Shown piece after piece: positions 22,701 to 34,131 of a DNA stretch of 64,000 nucleotides. The notes beneath the pieces are model-generated. The model saw nothing but the letters and a program-made list of their open reading frames with translations, made no database searches and was not told where the DNA came from. Position 1 is the first letter of the stretch. Every line of letters begins with the position of its first letter. The position numbers and the translations under genes are program-made. The DNA comes from Heracleum sosnowskyi (Eukaryota > Streptophyta > Magnoliopsida > Apiales > Apiaceae), in NCBI GenBank assembly GCA_030848705.1, contig CM061235.1, forward strand, positions 132,625,228-132,689,227. The letters run 5' to 3'.

Positions 22701-23313
22701 GTTTCTTTGGTAACACGTCCGCAAGAAGTTCAAGCAAACTATCAAAAGATTTATTACTACAATTAGAATAGTTTTTGAATTCTAATAATTTTGTGGTCAA
22801 GCTTAATCTTGTATACTTTGTATTGCCCGGATAAATAGGGACTCCATTTTCAACAATCAACTCATAGAATTTTTTAGCACTATCATTTGGAGCTTGTTCT
22901 ATATTACTAGCTCCCGTATCCGTGGTGTCATAATATTCATAATTTGCACCGGCCAAATCATGTAACATAGCATTCAAATCTACCGGTTCTTCTACCCTCG
23001 GAGGTTCTCGATGACTACGACAACGTCGACTCTCATTTCTTTGCACAACTTCTTCACCGTGCGATGTCCACACGATATAACTCTCAAGCATCCCTTTAGA
23101 AAGCAAATGAAATCTAATTTCATCAATATCTAACCAATTCAAATTCTTACAACGCTTACAAGGACACTTCATCTTACCATCCTCCTCTACTACTCCCTCT
23201 TTATTACTTGCAAAATTTATGAAAAATTCTACACCATCTCTATATTCGGGGGTTAAAGAAATTTTATCACTTTGTATTTGATTACTTATCCAACTTCGAT
23301 CAATGTTTGCCAT
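19754..23313 (-). CDS. CACTA transposase, TNP2 with C-terminal DUF4216, three exons
   Basis: Inferred exons 20732-23313, 20544-20643 and 19754-20461, with GT-AG borders in phase, giving about 1129 residues. The N-terminus has the Transpos_assoc Cys motif (CPCKRC, residues about 50-55). The central Transposase_21 (TNP2) domain shows GLATDGFNPFG, TISDFPAMSM, GKMGCQVCG and DIMHTEKNVFENI, which hold candidate catalytic acids. A DUF4218 domain follows (HDCHIFLQKLLPLAIRELL, YPIERLLGKLK). Exons two and three carry DUF4216 (LRVMTFETCQVNGY, VYLFKCIWFD). The tail is a long Glu/Asp run. No stop or frameshift is visible. It should bind the termini and catalyse excision and insertion. Confidence 0.9.
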
Positions 23314-24005
23314 CTACACAAATATATAAATATATATATGTAAACAAACAATTTAACATGTGCACTTTCAAATTATAAATGTGATACACATACATAAAAG
23401 AAAACTATTTACAAAATAGATAAAAGAAAACATACATTATATGTTTGTATCACTTATCCTCTTTGCTTTCTTGAGTTTGCTTTCTCTTTATCTCCAAACT
23501 TTCTTTTCTATGTTTACATACTCCATTTGAAGAAATAAGAACTTTAAACCAAAAACAATAAAGTAGCAGGTTATAACCGACCGCTGATCGGTCGGTTATG
23601 TCTTTCTTCCCAAAACGGCACCGTTTCAGCCTCAATAGGTACAAACAATTTAATTTAAATTATTTTTTATTCAGTTTTGGCGCCCACTTAAAACTGACCG
23701 AATGAATCGGTCAGTTTTGTGCCTGCCACGTCAACAATATAACCGACCGATCCCGTGTCGTCGGTTTTATCTCTGCCACGTCAATAAAAACGGTGTCGTT
23801 TCTGTGTGTGCTACAGTCGAAACCGACCGCTAGATGCATGGTCGGTTTTACCTTTCCCCCATCGCGTGCCACGTTAGCCGAAACGATGTCGTTTTTGGTT
23901 TATCCATAGTTAAAACCGACCAACTAGACCTACGGTCGGTTTTAATCACCCCGGTTTTATTCGGTCGGTTTTAAGTGGTCGGTTTTAAACAGTTTTCTTG
24001 TAGTG
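23314..24005. promoter_or_regulatory. TNP2 upstream region and CACTA-2 right subterminal array
   Basis: 23314-23570 is an AT-rich leader. 23574-23990 holds ten or more ACCGACC/GGTCGGT motifs in both orientations up to the terminal CACTA repeat. It serves as transposase-binding end and probable TNP2 promoter (inference). Confidence 0.75.
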
Positions 24006-25743
24006 AAACCTGGTGCATCATCACTAACATGCTGATTGTACTTTATATTCAATAACGGAATGGTATTCATCAGCCAGCATATCAAAGCTTTGTACATTTG
24101 TCCCTTTACTTTGAGCCCAACAAATACTGAATCCAACACAGTTTGATCCTTGATGATGATGTACACCTAAATAACAGTTATGTACACGCACATTGGAAGT
24201 TCAGCTTAGTTACTTGTGCTTACATTATAGTTTCATTCTAAGTGATCATCCTCAAGATACAAATTTTCCATTATAGTTTACAAATTATTAAAAGCCTTTC
24301 GAGTTTGCTATGGGTTTTTTTCTGCCAAATGAGGGACTCGCACAGTCAAAAACCTCCATGTAGTAGTGAACTAAACAGCTAAGTCTGATTGTCCGATATA
24401 AAACTTTCCAGAACAAGCCAATAGGTATTCTACAAACATCCGTAAACTTGTCCAAACAACACAGAATTCTTAAAGGAGCATAAACAGATACAAAAGAAGT
24501 ATGTATAGACTGTGTTATCTTTGTTAGCCTCAAATTAGTTTGGTGATCTGATAACCCCATCATGAAAACATCAGCAAATATATACATAAGGCCACATAAC
24601 AATATCACATAAAACTGAAAATCAACCAACACGTAGAAGTTTAACTACAAAGAGCTAGAGCCAAACTAATTTTTAACAACTAATATGGTGGAAAACAGAG
24701 TGCAATCTCACATAAAAATCCACATAAAAATTAAAAATAAAAAACCAAAAACCAAAAACAATAATAAAATCCAAATCATAAATCCAATAAAATTTAAAAG
24801 TAAAAGGCGAAAGTAAAAAATACAAAACAAAAGCCTAAAAACAAAGCCCAAAAACTGAAACTGGAGAGAGAGACCTTAAATCAAAGCCTTGAAATGCAAA
24901 GCCCAGCCGAAGAATGCCTGAAATCAAAGATCTAGAGTTGATTAGATGAAGTTTATGTCAAGATATATTAAGTAATTGAACTGAAAAATTAAAACCCTAA
25001 TTTAACCCAAGCCCTAATTTGAAGAACCAAAGCTTCCACGAATAACCCCTCGAGAGAGTGAAAGTGGGAGGGAGCGACATCGTGAAATATGAGAGAGAGA
25101 AGTGCAGTAACAGAGAAAAGAGAGGGAGTTAGCGAAAAATTGGGCGGAGTTTTAGTGAAATAATTGTCGCTCATTGCATTTCATGGATCTCCGTGCTGCT
25201 CAAAACATTTATGTCTACTTTTTTTTTAATTTTCAAAATTTATGTTACAATATATTATAATAAATATATATTTTTTAATTAATATTTTAAATAACTGTTT
25301 CAAAAAAATATATTTTAAATGATAGTTCATTTATAATAAAATTTTACTTTTAAAAAATGTAGAAAATTTTCATGTTTTTTTTTATTATTTTTTAAAATTG
25401 TAAATTGTAAATTTATATTTTAAGATTTATTATTTTAAAATTTTATTATTTATAAAATTCATATTTCATCCTATATCTTATTTATAAATTTGTATATTGT
25501 CCTAAAATTCTTATGAAATTCTTATTTCATCATAAAATTATAATATCTTTATATTTTTAAAGTCTAAGGTAACATTTAACATGCATGTTACAATATTAAA
25601 CACTTTTTAGCTAAGGTAACATTACCTTTGTGGCTAAGCTAACACAAAAAACACAATGTTATAGTAGGCAAAGACATAACTAGGGTAACATAATCTGGCA
25701 ACCTAGGTGGATGATGTTGCAATAGGCAATCTATGGTGTAGTG
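24006..25743. other. CACTA-1 right arm, with possible captured exon and leader
   Basis: On the minus strand 24012-24165 looks like an exon (TATTTAG acceptor, CACCAG|GTTTGG donor spanning the CACTA-2 insertion point) of unknown product. 24840-25180 resembles a plant 5' UTR on the minus strand: CT-rich runs, then an intron-like stretch ending in TTTCAG. 25200-25560 is AT-rich with no gene. 25560-25743 is the subterminal repeat region ending in the terminal inverted repeat. Confidence 0.45.
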
Positions 25744-25746
25744 TCC

Positions 25747-26314
25747 CAATAGTCTTCTAAGAGTAAAAGGCTGGGAATACTTAGAAAAAGACTTAAAAAA
25801 AAAAGGAAAAAACAAAAAACAAAAAGAAAATAATCTAAGTCTTCGCGGTAGTATTCCTAGTGTAAAAACTGGGAAAACTTAGAGAATAACTTAGAAAAAA
25901 TCTAATTTATTTACAGAAAATGCAAGGAAAAATAATAAAAATGCACAAAATGAAATAAAAAATGCATGAAAAATATTTACAAGTCTAGAAAAAATCATAG
26001 AAAAATCCACAAATTCTAGAAAAATATGCAGAAAACTATAGAAGTGCAATAAATTAATATAAACCTGCAAAACAATTTAAACAACAATATATACAATCTG
26101 AAATTAATCTAAATAATTCTAAATAATTATATTTTCAATAAAAATACATTTCTCCAGTTAAAAAATATGAGAAAAATATTTTTAAAGAAAATATATTATT
26201 CAGAAACATTTAAATTAACAAGTTTTTAATATCAAGTGAGAATTGGCAATAAATATCATTTAAAATGACAAGAGAAAATGATTTTTGAAAGGAACAAACA
26301 TGACAGAGATATTG
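25747..26314 (-). other. Element B pol-ORF3 spacer, pol-proximal part
   Basis: Continuation of the spacer cut by CACTA-1. Degenerate GGAAGAC/GTCTTCC copies lie at 25752-25860. The rest is A-rich sequence aligning to 47780-48300 of element A. No gene. Confidence 0.75.
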
Positions 26315-28228
26315 TTAATCACTAAGACTATTCAACATACCCAATTTACCAACTAACCTGGTAAATGTGGATTCGTCAACAGATTTAGTGAATATATCTG
26401 CAGTTTGTTCTTCTGTGGGTACAAAGTGTAACTCCACAGTTCCATTCATGACATGCTCTCTGATAAAATGATACCTGATATCAATGTGCTTCGTTCTCGA
26501 GTGCTGAACAGGGTTGTTGGAGATTGCTATGACACTTGTATTATCACATAAAATGGGAATTTTGTCCAATGCAAAGCCATAGTCCTTCAATTGATTCCTT
26601 ATCCATAAGATCTGAGCACAGCAGCTTCCAACAACAATATATTCAGCTTCTGCTGTTGAATTGGAAATTGTTTGATGTTTCTTGCTATACCAGGAAATCA
26701 ATCTACCTCCTAGGAATTGACAACTCCCAAAGGTACTCTTTCTATCCATAACACTACCTACATAATCAGAATCTGTATATCCAACAAGATTAAAACCAGA
26801 ATCTTTAGGGTACCAGATACCTAAATTAGGTGTACCCTTAAGATATCTCAAGATTCTTTTAACAGCAACAAGATGTAAATCTCTAGGGTCCGCTTAGAAC
26901 CTTGCACACAAGCATGTAACATACATAATATCTGGTCTACTTGCAGTAAGATAGAGTAAGGACCCAATCATACCTCTGTAGCTTGTAACATCTACCTTGA
27001 TAGAATTATCACAAGCTCCAAGTTTGACAGCTGTTGAAGATGGAGTCCTTGCTGATGCTGAATCCTCCATGTGATACTTCTTGAGGAGTTCTTTGAGATA
27101 CTTGGATTGACAAATAAATATTCCATTTGACCTTTGACTTACTTGTAATCCAAGAAAGAACTTCAGCTCACCCATCATACTCATTTCAAACTTACTCTGC
27201 ATTAGCTTAGCAAATATCTTATAGAGATCATCATTAGTAGACCCAAATATGATGTCATCCACATAGACTTGGACTAATATCATATCACTTTTGTGTTTCT
27301 TTGAAAAAAGAGTTTTGTCTATGATACCTCTAACAAAACCATTTTCTAAAAGAAAACCAGAGAGAGTGTCATACCATTTTCTTGGAGCTTGTTTGAGACC
27401 ATAGATAACATTGAAGAGAAAGTACACAAAGTCCAGCAACTCCTGATTTTCAAAGCCAGGGGGCTGTTCCACATACACTTCTTCATCCAGCTCACCATTC
27501 AGGAATGCACTCTTAACATCCATTTGATAGACTTTAAAATTGGAGTAAGCTGCAAATGCTAAGAACATCCCGATGGCCTCAAGCCTAGCCACTGGTGCAT
27601 AGGTTTCATCATAATCAATGCCTTCGGCTTATGAATACCCTTGAGCAACCAATCTTGCTTTGTTCCTTGTAACAATGCCATCCTCATCTAGCTTGTTTCT
27701 GTATACCCATCTTGTACCAAATACTTTCTTGTTCTTTGGTCTGGGTACCAGCTTCCAGACTTGCTGTTGTTCAAATTGATTGAGTTCAGCTTGCATAGCA
27801 ATCACCCAATCAGGACCTGTTAGTGCTTCCTCAGTCTTCTTTGGCTCCATCTCAGATAGAAACCCTGAATAATGACATTCATTCTGAGTAGCACTTCTAG
27901 TTCTAACTCCAACACCTGGATCACCAATGATCAGCTCAAAAGGATGAGCTCTATTCCATACAGTCTGTCTTGGAAGATTTGATCTTGATGATTCGCCTTG
28001 AAATTCATTGTGGTGTTGTGATTGACTAGTAGATCCTTCATTTCCTCCCCCTGAGTTGTTGCTTGATTGCCTTGAAGATTCTTCTCCAGTGTTGGTGGTA
28101 TCTCCATTGTTACCACTGTTTCCACCACCACCACCACCACCACCACCATGATCATTATCATCATTATTATTGTCATTACCAGCAACATTCTCAGGTGGGG
28201 CTTCATCATCTGATTCTGAGTCTGGCAA
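26315..28228 (-). pseudogene. Element B pol: RT and RNase H with nonsense codons
   Basis: One reading frame closed by TAA at about 27629 and 26892; element A has CAA at both places. Copia reverse transcriptase motifs are present: WVYRNKLDEDG, YQMDVKSAFLNGEL and catalytic YVDDIIFGS. RNase H follows with GYTDSDYVGS, AEAEYI and DNTSVIAISNNP, ending FTRLVGKLGMLNSLSD. Upstream is the acidic Asn/Gly linker after the integrase (GGGGGGGGN). The integrase itself is absent from this copy. Non-functional. Confidence 0.92.
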
Positions 28229-28951
28229 GTTATCAAACTTCAGTTTCTCAGATGAATCTTCTGTTTGGATACTAGGGAGCTAGGTGTCATCAAATGTGAT
28301 GTTCTTATTGACTGATAACATTTCTTGATTTCAAACAGGCCATATCCTCATTTATACCCTTGTTATCTCCAAAGGTAAGCACTGGGCTAGCTTTCTCAGC
28401 CACATTTGATAGCAGGGCTCTATCTCCGGTCATATGCCTTGAACATCTACTGTCCAGAATCCACATAACTCGGTTTACCTGTTTCACACCCTGCACTTAT
28501 CAAATTGATTAGACCTTCTTCGGAACCCAAGCTTGGTTGGGTCCGGCATATTTAAAGAACTGGCATTTGTCAGGAAAAACAACATTTTTAACCTTAACTA
28601 CTTCAACCTCTTTGACAAAACAGTGTTTCTATTTATAGCCAGCCTTAACACATTTCTGAGTAGGCTTAGGGATAAATTAATCCACTCTAGTCTTGGGAGG
28701 ACTAGCAGTCTTAGCTCTAACATGCTTCTTATTATTAACATGTTGACGTGGAGCAGTCTTATCATCAGATACATGCTTACTATTAAAATAAGCATACATA
28801 ACATTAAAAGCACAAGACATGCAATTAACCACACCACATGCTTTATGAGAAAGATTAACAGTAGGCATGTTGGTTCTACAGTTGTTTTGATCCACTTTAT
28901 GGATGTCTGACTTAGTCTTTGTTGCTGAAACACCTTTGACTGGTTTGTCAG
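28229..28951 (-). pseudogene. Element B gag C-terminus and protease, integrase deleted
   Basis: 28510-28951 encodes the gag C-terminal region (HKACGVVNCMSCAFNVMYA, ending GPNQAWVPKKV and a stop). 28305-28496 encodes the protease, whose active site reads DSRCSRHMTG, so the catalytic Asp-Ser-Gly triad has Arg for Gly. Comparison with element A (44718-45790) shows that about 1.1 kb, covering GAG-pre-integrase and the whole integrase core, has been deleted between about 28290 and 28305. Confidence 0.85.
28949..28951. repeat. CACTA-3 target-site duplication CAG, left
   Basis: CAG at 28949-28951 and at 32230-32232 flank the element. Confidence 0.88.
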
Positions 28952-29744
28952 CACTACTAGAAAAACGTCAATAGACATCGGCTAAAAACTGATGTCTGGC
29001 TACTTTTCAACCGATGTCTTTGTCGGTGTAGAGAAAGGTCCAAGTCTTTAACATCGGTTTTAAGCCGATGTCTTAAGTACCTTTTGACATCGTTTTTTGG
29101 CAACCAACTGATGTATATACATATAAATGGCATCAGTCAGTAACTGATGTCTAAGCTAACAACGACTACAGTCAGTAACTGATGTCTAATATAATAAAGA
29201 ATACAGTCTATAACTGATGTCTAAGATAGCTAATACAATCAATAACTGATGTCTAACGCAACAAAGACATCAGTTACAGATTTTGTTACAAAGAAAAAGC
29301 GATGTTACTGTGTTTAAATTACATCAGTTTGTTTATTTTATTCCATGCAACTGATGTATAATGGAATTCCATTTTAGTACCATAAAATACCAAATCCATG
29401 CAAAAAAACAAGAACAAACTATGACAAAAACCATTCAACCAATTCAACAAACTATACCAAATTCAACAAAAACCATCCAACAAAAATAAAGGCATCTAGC
29501 CATAATTTCATCCGACAATGCAATTCCAACTCTTTACATACCATCTACCATAACCTATCATTTACAAAAATCATCCACTTTCCACATTCCATAAATCATC
29601 CACAAATTCTTACCACATCCACCTTAAAACAGTACTAGTGGACAATAAAGGAACAAATTACAGGTAGAGCCGTAGAGGAACACAATGGTGACATGATGCA
29701 GATGCAGCGAACGCATCTTCATCAGCGCTTTACAGCAACAGAAC

Positions 29745-29951
29745 TCTACATGTCAGTGATTTCATAGCACATTGCCCATGCTCTAGCTAATCAATTGGAG
29801 CAACATTGACAGCCTCTGCACAATTGAAGCCACAATTGAATCCAACATGGTATGCCCTTGGGAAGGTAAGAACAAACTCCCTAGAATGCTGAACAACTCG
29901 ATAAACTAGAACACCCTCAGACTTTAGGACAGAAGAAGACACCTAAGTAAC
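29745..29951 (-). pseudogene. Captured exon of a JmjC histone demethylase (JMJ14/18-like)
   Basis: A minus-strand exon with a TTTTGACAG acceptor at 29952 encodes SSSVLKSEGVLVYRVVQ, then REFVLTFPRAYH and FNCGFNCAEAVNVAPID. This is the second half of the JmjC domain of plant KDM5/JARID-group demethylases; the His of RAYH is an iron ligand in the family. Two in-frame TAG codons interrupt it, one near the start and one directly after APID where the family has Trp. Only this part of the catalytic domain is present, so it is a fragment captured by CACTA-3. Confidence 0.85.
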
Positions 29952-30256
29952 CTGTCAAAAGATCAGAACCTTGTCACATTATGAACCTACACCAAATAAG
30001 TTAGAGGCAAGATGTTTGGTGCTACTAACCATTCTAATTTAATATATTCTGTTAGTAAGAAAAGTTATATTCGGGCAAATGGCATAAAATCCCACCAAAT
30101 CTTGCTTTCCACTAATTCTAAAAGGTGAGCACATAATGCAAGAAATGAGTATTCGACAACCACATTTTCTACTTGTCTAGGCATGATGTGGATTTTTTAA
30201 TTATTATAGAGACTTGCAGGGAGAGACCTATAGAGAGAGAGAGATAGTGAACGTAC

Positions 30257-30336
30257 CTTGGTTAGGATCCACTATTAATTGAGCCATCACACTAAAACAG
30301 AAGCTTAAGAAGATGAAGATGACAAGCTTATACATG
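30257..30336 (-). pseudogene. Captured first exon encoding a signal peptide
   Basis: Minus-strand ATG at 30336, then MYKLVIFIFLSFCFSVMAQL with a donor GTACG after NQ|G (80 nt, phase 2). It is a textbook secretory signal peptide with predicted cleavage after VMA. The parent gene is not identified; secreted receptor kinases often start this way. Confidence 0.5.
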
Positions 30337-30514
30337 TTAGCTCCTCCCATCAGCTTCGGTTTTTAGATAGAACTGAAGATACTTGTAAGTTGTAACCTGA
30401 TACATGTAGTACATTTTAAACAAATGATTGAGGCTGATGTTCAGATTTCCAGTAGCAAATTTATCAAATATATAATTGTAGATATTTAATTTTTTGCGAA
30501 TAATATAAAATATT

Positions 30515-30680
30515 CTCACAAAAGGGCTAAACCTAAATATATTCCACCAATAAGAAATAAACCTCCAAATCTATCAACTTTCAGAACTTGAGGCTGAGCC
30601 AGTGTCCCCTAGTTTACTGAAGATGATGGTTTATCATACCATTGCTCAAGTGTATCAAGTGTTCCCTGCTCTCTACACAA
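30515..30680 (-). pseudogene. Possible captured glutamate-receptor-like C-terminal piece
   Basis: Minus-strand frame reading GTLDTLEQWYDKPSSSVN, a stop, then VDRFGGLFLIGGIYLGLALL. The pattern (ligand-domain end, then a transmembrane helix beginning SFWGLFLI in the family) resembles the last membrane segment of plant glutamate receptor-like channels. The match is short and one stop interrupts it, so this is tentative. Confidence 0.3.
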
Positions 30681-31445
30681 AATCGAGTACAACATTTGTC
30701 ACTTGTAGGTATGAAGAATGTCTTCACAGGTTACAAAAGTAATATAGTGTTGATGGCAGTATATATACAGAATCAACAACAACAGCGTAACAAGCTTGCG
30801 CACAAACACACACGCACGCACACACAGAGATAGGGTATGATACTATGATCTACTGAAACTGCTTCTCAGATTATATTTCTTCTCTTCCTAATACAGGAAA
30901 GATTTGGCTGATTAAAAAGGTAAAAATCAATTGTTATAAATCATTTTTTGGTGTTTCTTGTTTCATCAAGAATTGAGGCCTCAGTTCTAGAGCATAAACC
31001 AAATCTGGGATGATTTTAACATAGCAAGTGCTGATGTATACTTAACTAGTAAACTATCTGAATAATAAAGTGGTTTTCTGAACAACAATCTGTTTAAAAC
31101 TCTTAAAACAATTCAAATTTTTGTCTTAACCCTCATTATAGTCAAGATAAAAAATTGTACATACGATATTTTTACATATAGGTATAAATCAACATGAATA
31201 TATCCAAAAATAGATAATCTTATTTTCGGATAATACATGTACCTATACAGTAATCATTTACACAAACATGTATAATGCATATGTCTTCAGAATTTTTACC
31301 ATTTTACGTAATTATACTAACTGACCATTTTAGTGTCAATCTATGAAATCGAGGCTTTAACGAAAAAATCACAACTCTAATCAAACACATGATGGGAATT
31401 AAAAAAAACACATAAAATTTCAAGAATATCAAGAAAATCACAAAC

Positions 31446-31523
31446 CTGAAAATCCGTTGAATGATTTTCACTATGCCAAGCTCTTCTAACACACTCATAA
31501 GGTTTAGAACGAGGTCTAGGCAT
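31446..31523 (-). pseudogene. Captured first coding exon (MPRPRSKPYECVRRAWHS)
   Basis: Minus-strand ATG at 31523 and a GTTTGTG donor after DFQ at 31446; 26 codons in phase 0. It is preceded by a long CT-rich leader (31600-31900 on the minus strand) with a possible intron. The N-terminus resembles a conserved plant nuclear-protein family that I cannot name with certainty. It looks like the promoter-proximal part of a host gene carried by CACTA-3. Confidence 0.45.
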
Positions 31524-32232
31524 CTAATTAATTGATAATTTGTCACAATCACCAATTAATATGTTCAAAAAACTGAAATCAAACAACAAAAATAAAATTT
31601 CAAAGTAAATTTGAAATACACTTACAAATTAGAGCCCGATTCGTGTTATAGGGCTCGATTAGAACTTGTACAGGCTTTGAGAGTATCGACTTCTAGAGAA
31701 TCGAAAATCAATTGCTCAAATTAGGGTTCCATGAAATGTCTTTCTCGGTTTAGGGCTTCTATGCTAGTAGCTCGAATTAGGACAGTGAATGTATGTGTGA
31801 TTAAGAGAGACTGAAGAAAGAGGAGTGAGAGACTGAAGAGAAAGGGGTTCTTCAGTTCGAGAGAGAGAGAGGTGAGGTCGAGAGAGAGGGGGGGTGTTTT
31901 TTCAGTTTAATTAGTTTTTGTTTCAATTAAATTTTTACTTTTGTATGATTTAGAGGAGAGGGGTACAACAGCTCAAAAAAACGGGGGAAGAAAAATTGGC
32001 AAAGAGGGGGAAATTGCAGAGGGAAAACATTTAGTATAAGGGGGGAAGTATTAGCGGGTGCTTAAAATTTTTTAAAGACGTTATTACATCGGTTCGAGTA
32101 TAATCTGATGTTATAACAATACAAAGACATCAGTTATTTAGAAACTGATGTTAATTAGGATCTTTTACATCGGTGGCCCCAACAACCGATGTTATATGTG
32201 CGATGTCTATTGACCTTTTTCTAGTAGTGCAG

Positions 32233-34029
32233 ACATACACTTGTTGGACTGAACAAGTTCAAAAGCAAGATCCTCAATACGCATCTCCTCTTGAATAATG
32301 ATAGAATTTTCATTCAGAGGTCCTGCCAGGGATTCTTTAAAGAAAGGTGTTTCAATACCCTTAAGCACATATAGTACACCCCTTTCTTCAGCACTGACTC
32401 TATTAGGGGTGTTTATGCTTAATTTAGCAATAGACTCATTATAGTTATACCCTATTCCTACAGTATGACCAATACTTTGTTTATTGATGATTTCTTTAGC
32501 AGTCTTACAAAAGTTATAGTAAGCATTAGCCTTGACCTTAAGTTCACTGATCTGATCCTTAAGAATGGTTTCCAGTTGAATATAACATTTAACCCTATTC
32601 TCAAGAAATGCTATTTTCTTAGTTAGTTCATCCTGATTAACATGCACAAGTTTTAATTCTTTTACCTCCTTTTCAAGAGTTGTGTTCAAAAGAATTATTC
32701 TATCATTTTCTCTACGTGCACATGAAATAGTAGTACTAAGATGATAGATCATTTCAGTATCAGTAAACTTTACCTCTGACATGAATGATTATGAAGTGCT
32801 TACCTCATTTGCCATTAAAGCTAGGTTTCCAATTTCACATGCTTCTTCATCACTATCAGTATCATCCCAACTCTTTCCTTCGGCAAAATAAGCTTTCCCA
32901 ATCTTATTCTTTTTGCTAGAATCAAATGAGTTCCTTCTCACTTGCTTTGGCTTTTTACATTCTGTAGCAAAGTGACCCAACTCATTACAATTGTAGCACC
33001 TGATTGTGCTTCTTTCCACGGTTCCAGTTTTATAGCCACCCCTTGTGCTATTTGTAGATGAAGAACCACCTCTCTGAAACCTGGGCTTGAACTTAAGATT
33101 GGGATTCCTTCTGAATCTGAATTTGCCAAACTTCCTCACTATCATTGCCAAGTCACCATCCTCCAGTTGATCAAGTTCTTCCAAAGAATAGAAGTCACCA
33201 CCAGATTGATCAATGGATGTTAAGCCATATTCAGCATCAATAACATCCATGTCAGAACTGGAAGGTTGAACAACCTTCACTTCCAGTTTCTGTGGGACTT
33301 CTGTTGCCAATACAGTAGAAGTACTAACTATCCTTCCAGTTCCATATATCTCCTTTTTCTGAATCTGCTCCAGCTCATAGGTCTTCAGAACACCATACAG
33401 TCTTTCCAGAGAAATCTCTCCAAGACTCTTGCTTCTCTGATTGCAGATATTCTGTGCTCCAAATGAGATGGAAGTGTTAGGAGGAACTTCTTGTTAATCT
33501 CCTTGATAGTATAGTGCTTTCCATTGAGATTTAGATCATTTATCAATTTGTTGTATCTCTCAAAAACCTCAGAGATACCTTCACCAGGGTTTGATCTGAA
33601 ATGCTCATATGAAGAGGTGAGAATTTCCAACTTATTCTCTCTGACTTCCTCTGTCCCCTCATTGATTATCTCTATTGTGTCCCAAATGTGTTTAGCAGTA
33701 ACACAGTTTAGAACATGATTATGCATGATAGGATCAAGACAAGCAACCAGTATCAACTTTAAACAGGAATCTAGGGTAGCATCCTCTTTTTCATCAGCTG
33801 TGTAGTCCTTGGGATTCTTGGGGTACATCCTAGCAGCTCTAGTTATAACATTGTTCTCTATCTGCTCTTCCTCCACAATCATAGGAAGTTTAGGACCATT
33901 CTTTAGCACTCCAAGATATTTAACATTTGCCACTTGAAGAAACATGAGCATCTTCTTCTTCCACATAGGATAATGCTCCTTACTGAACATGGGAATCTTT
34001 ACTGTACCAACTTTCTGAGTTGTAGACAT
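32233..34029 (-). pseudogene. Element B gag, N-terminal and middle part
   Basis: ATG at 34029 (MSTTQKVGTVKIPMFSKEHY) followed by the copia gag/UBN2 region (HYPMWKKKMLMFLQ, ANVKYLGVL, IWDTIEIINEGTEEVREN). A frameshift near 33385-33420 breaks it, after which 32789-33310 carries the zinc knuckle CYNCNELGHFATEC. Another shift near 32785 leads into the coiled-coil-like region (ENDRIILLNTTLEKEVKELK). It aligns along its whole length with the intact gag of element A (42280-44502). CACTA-3 splits off the C-terminus. Confidence 0.9.
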
Positions 34030-34117
34030 TTTTGAGATTTTTAATGAATAATAGGAATTTCAGAGTTTAAGAAAAAATCACAAAAAATGGATCTTTGATT
34101 AGTATATCAATCAAAAG

Positions 34118-34129
34118 CCTCTGATGCCA
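34118..34129 (-). other. Primer binding site of B
   Basis: Minus strand TGGCATCAGAGG, 2 nt inside the LTR; initiator tRNA-Met type with two differences from TGGTATCAGAGC. Confidence 0.75.
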
Positions 34130-34131
34130 AT

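Larger units (their letters stand above)
9150..24005 (-). mobile_element. CACTA-2, potentially autonomous CACTA transposon nested in CACTA-1
   Basis: Left end CACTACAAGAAAAC and right end GTTTTCTTGTAGTG form a 14-bp terminal inverted repeat with TSD AAA. Subterminal arrays of ACCGACC/GGTCGGT lie at 9170-9660 and 23574-23990. It carries an uninterrupted TNP2-DUF4216 gene (19754-23313) and two TNPA-like genes (10079-12884, 15300-18097), all on the minus strand. The second TNPA-like copy comes from a 5.2-kb tandem duplication. No lesion is visible in these genes. Confidence 0.93.
6627..25743. mobile_element. CACTA-1, non-autonomous gene-capturing CACTA transposon, interrupted by CACTA-2
   Basis: Left end CACTACACCATAGATTGCCT and right end its exact reverse complement (20-bp terminal inverted repeat), with TSD TCC. 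Without the nested CACTA-2 it is about 4.3 kb. Subterminal regions carry repeats of TAAGGTAACAT/AAGGCAACAT type (6700-6850 and 25560-25700). It has no transposase domain. Its interior holds ascorbate oxidase exons (7853-8774), other exon-like pieces (7380-7679) and a leader-like region (24840-25180). This is the form of a Pack-CACTA element. Confidence 0.92.
28952..32229. mobile_element. CACTA-3, non-autonomous Pack-type CACTA transposon
   Basis: 3278 bp. Ends begin CACTACTAGAAAAA and are inverted repeats over about 29 bases with one mismatch; TSD CAG. Subterminal regions (28975-29350 and 32080-32215) are packed with AACTGATGTCT-type repeats. No transposase is encoded. Minus-strand host-gene pieces lie inside: a JmjC demethylase exon, a signal-peptide exon, a possible glutamate-receptor-like piece and a conserved N-terminal exon. 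It interrupts gag of element B. Confidence 0.92.

Noticed and set aside
23450..24166. Small frames around the right end of CACTA-2
   Set aside because: They overlap subterminal repeats or cross the transposon border; no conserved domain.
28063..28275. Histidine-rich reading frame (run of His) on the plus strand
   Set aside because: Antisense of the GGT-repeat that encodes the Gly linker of element B pol; no independent support.
30790..30830. CA-rich microsatellite-like stretch in CACTA-3
   Set aside because: Short and imperfect; not informative.
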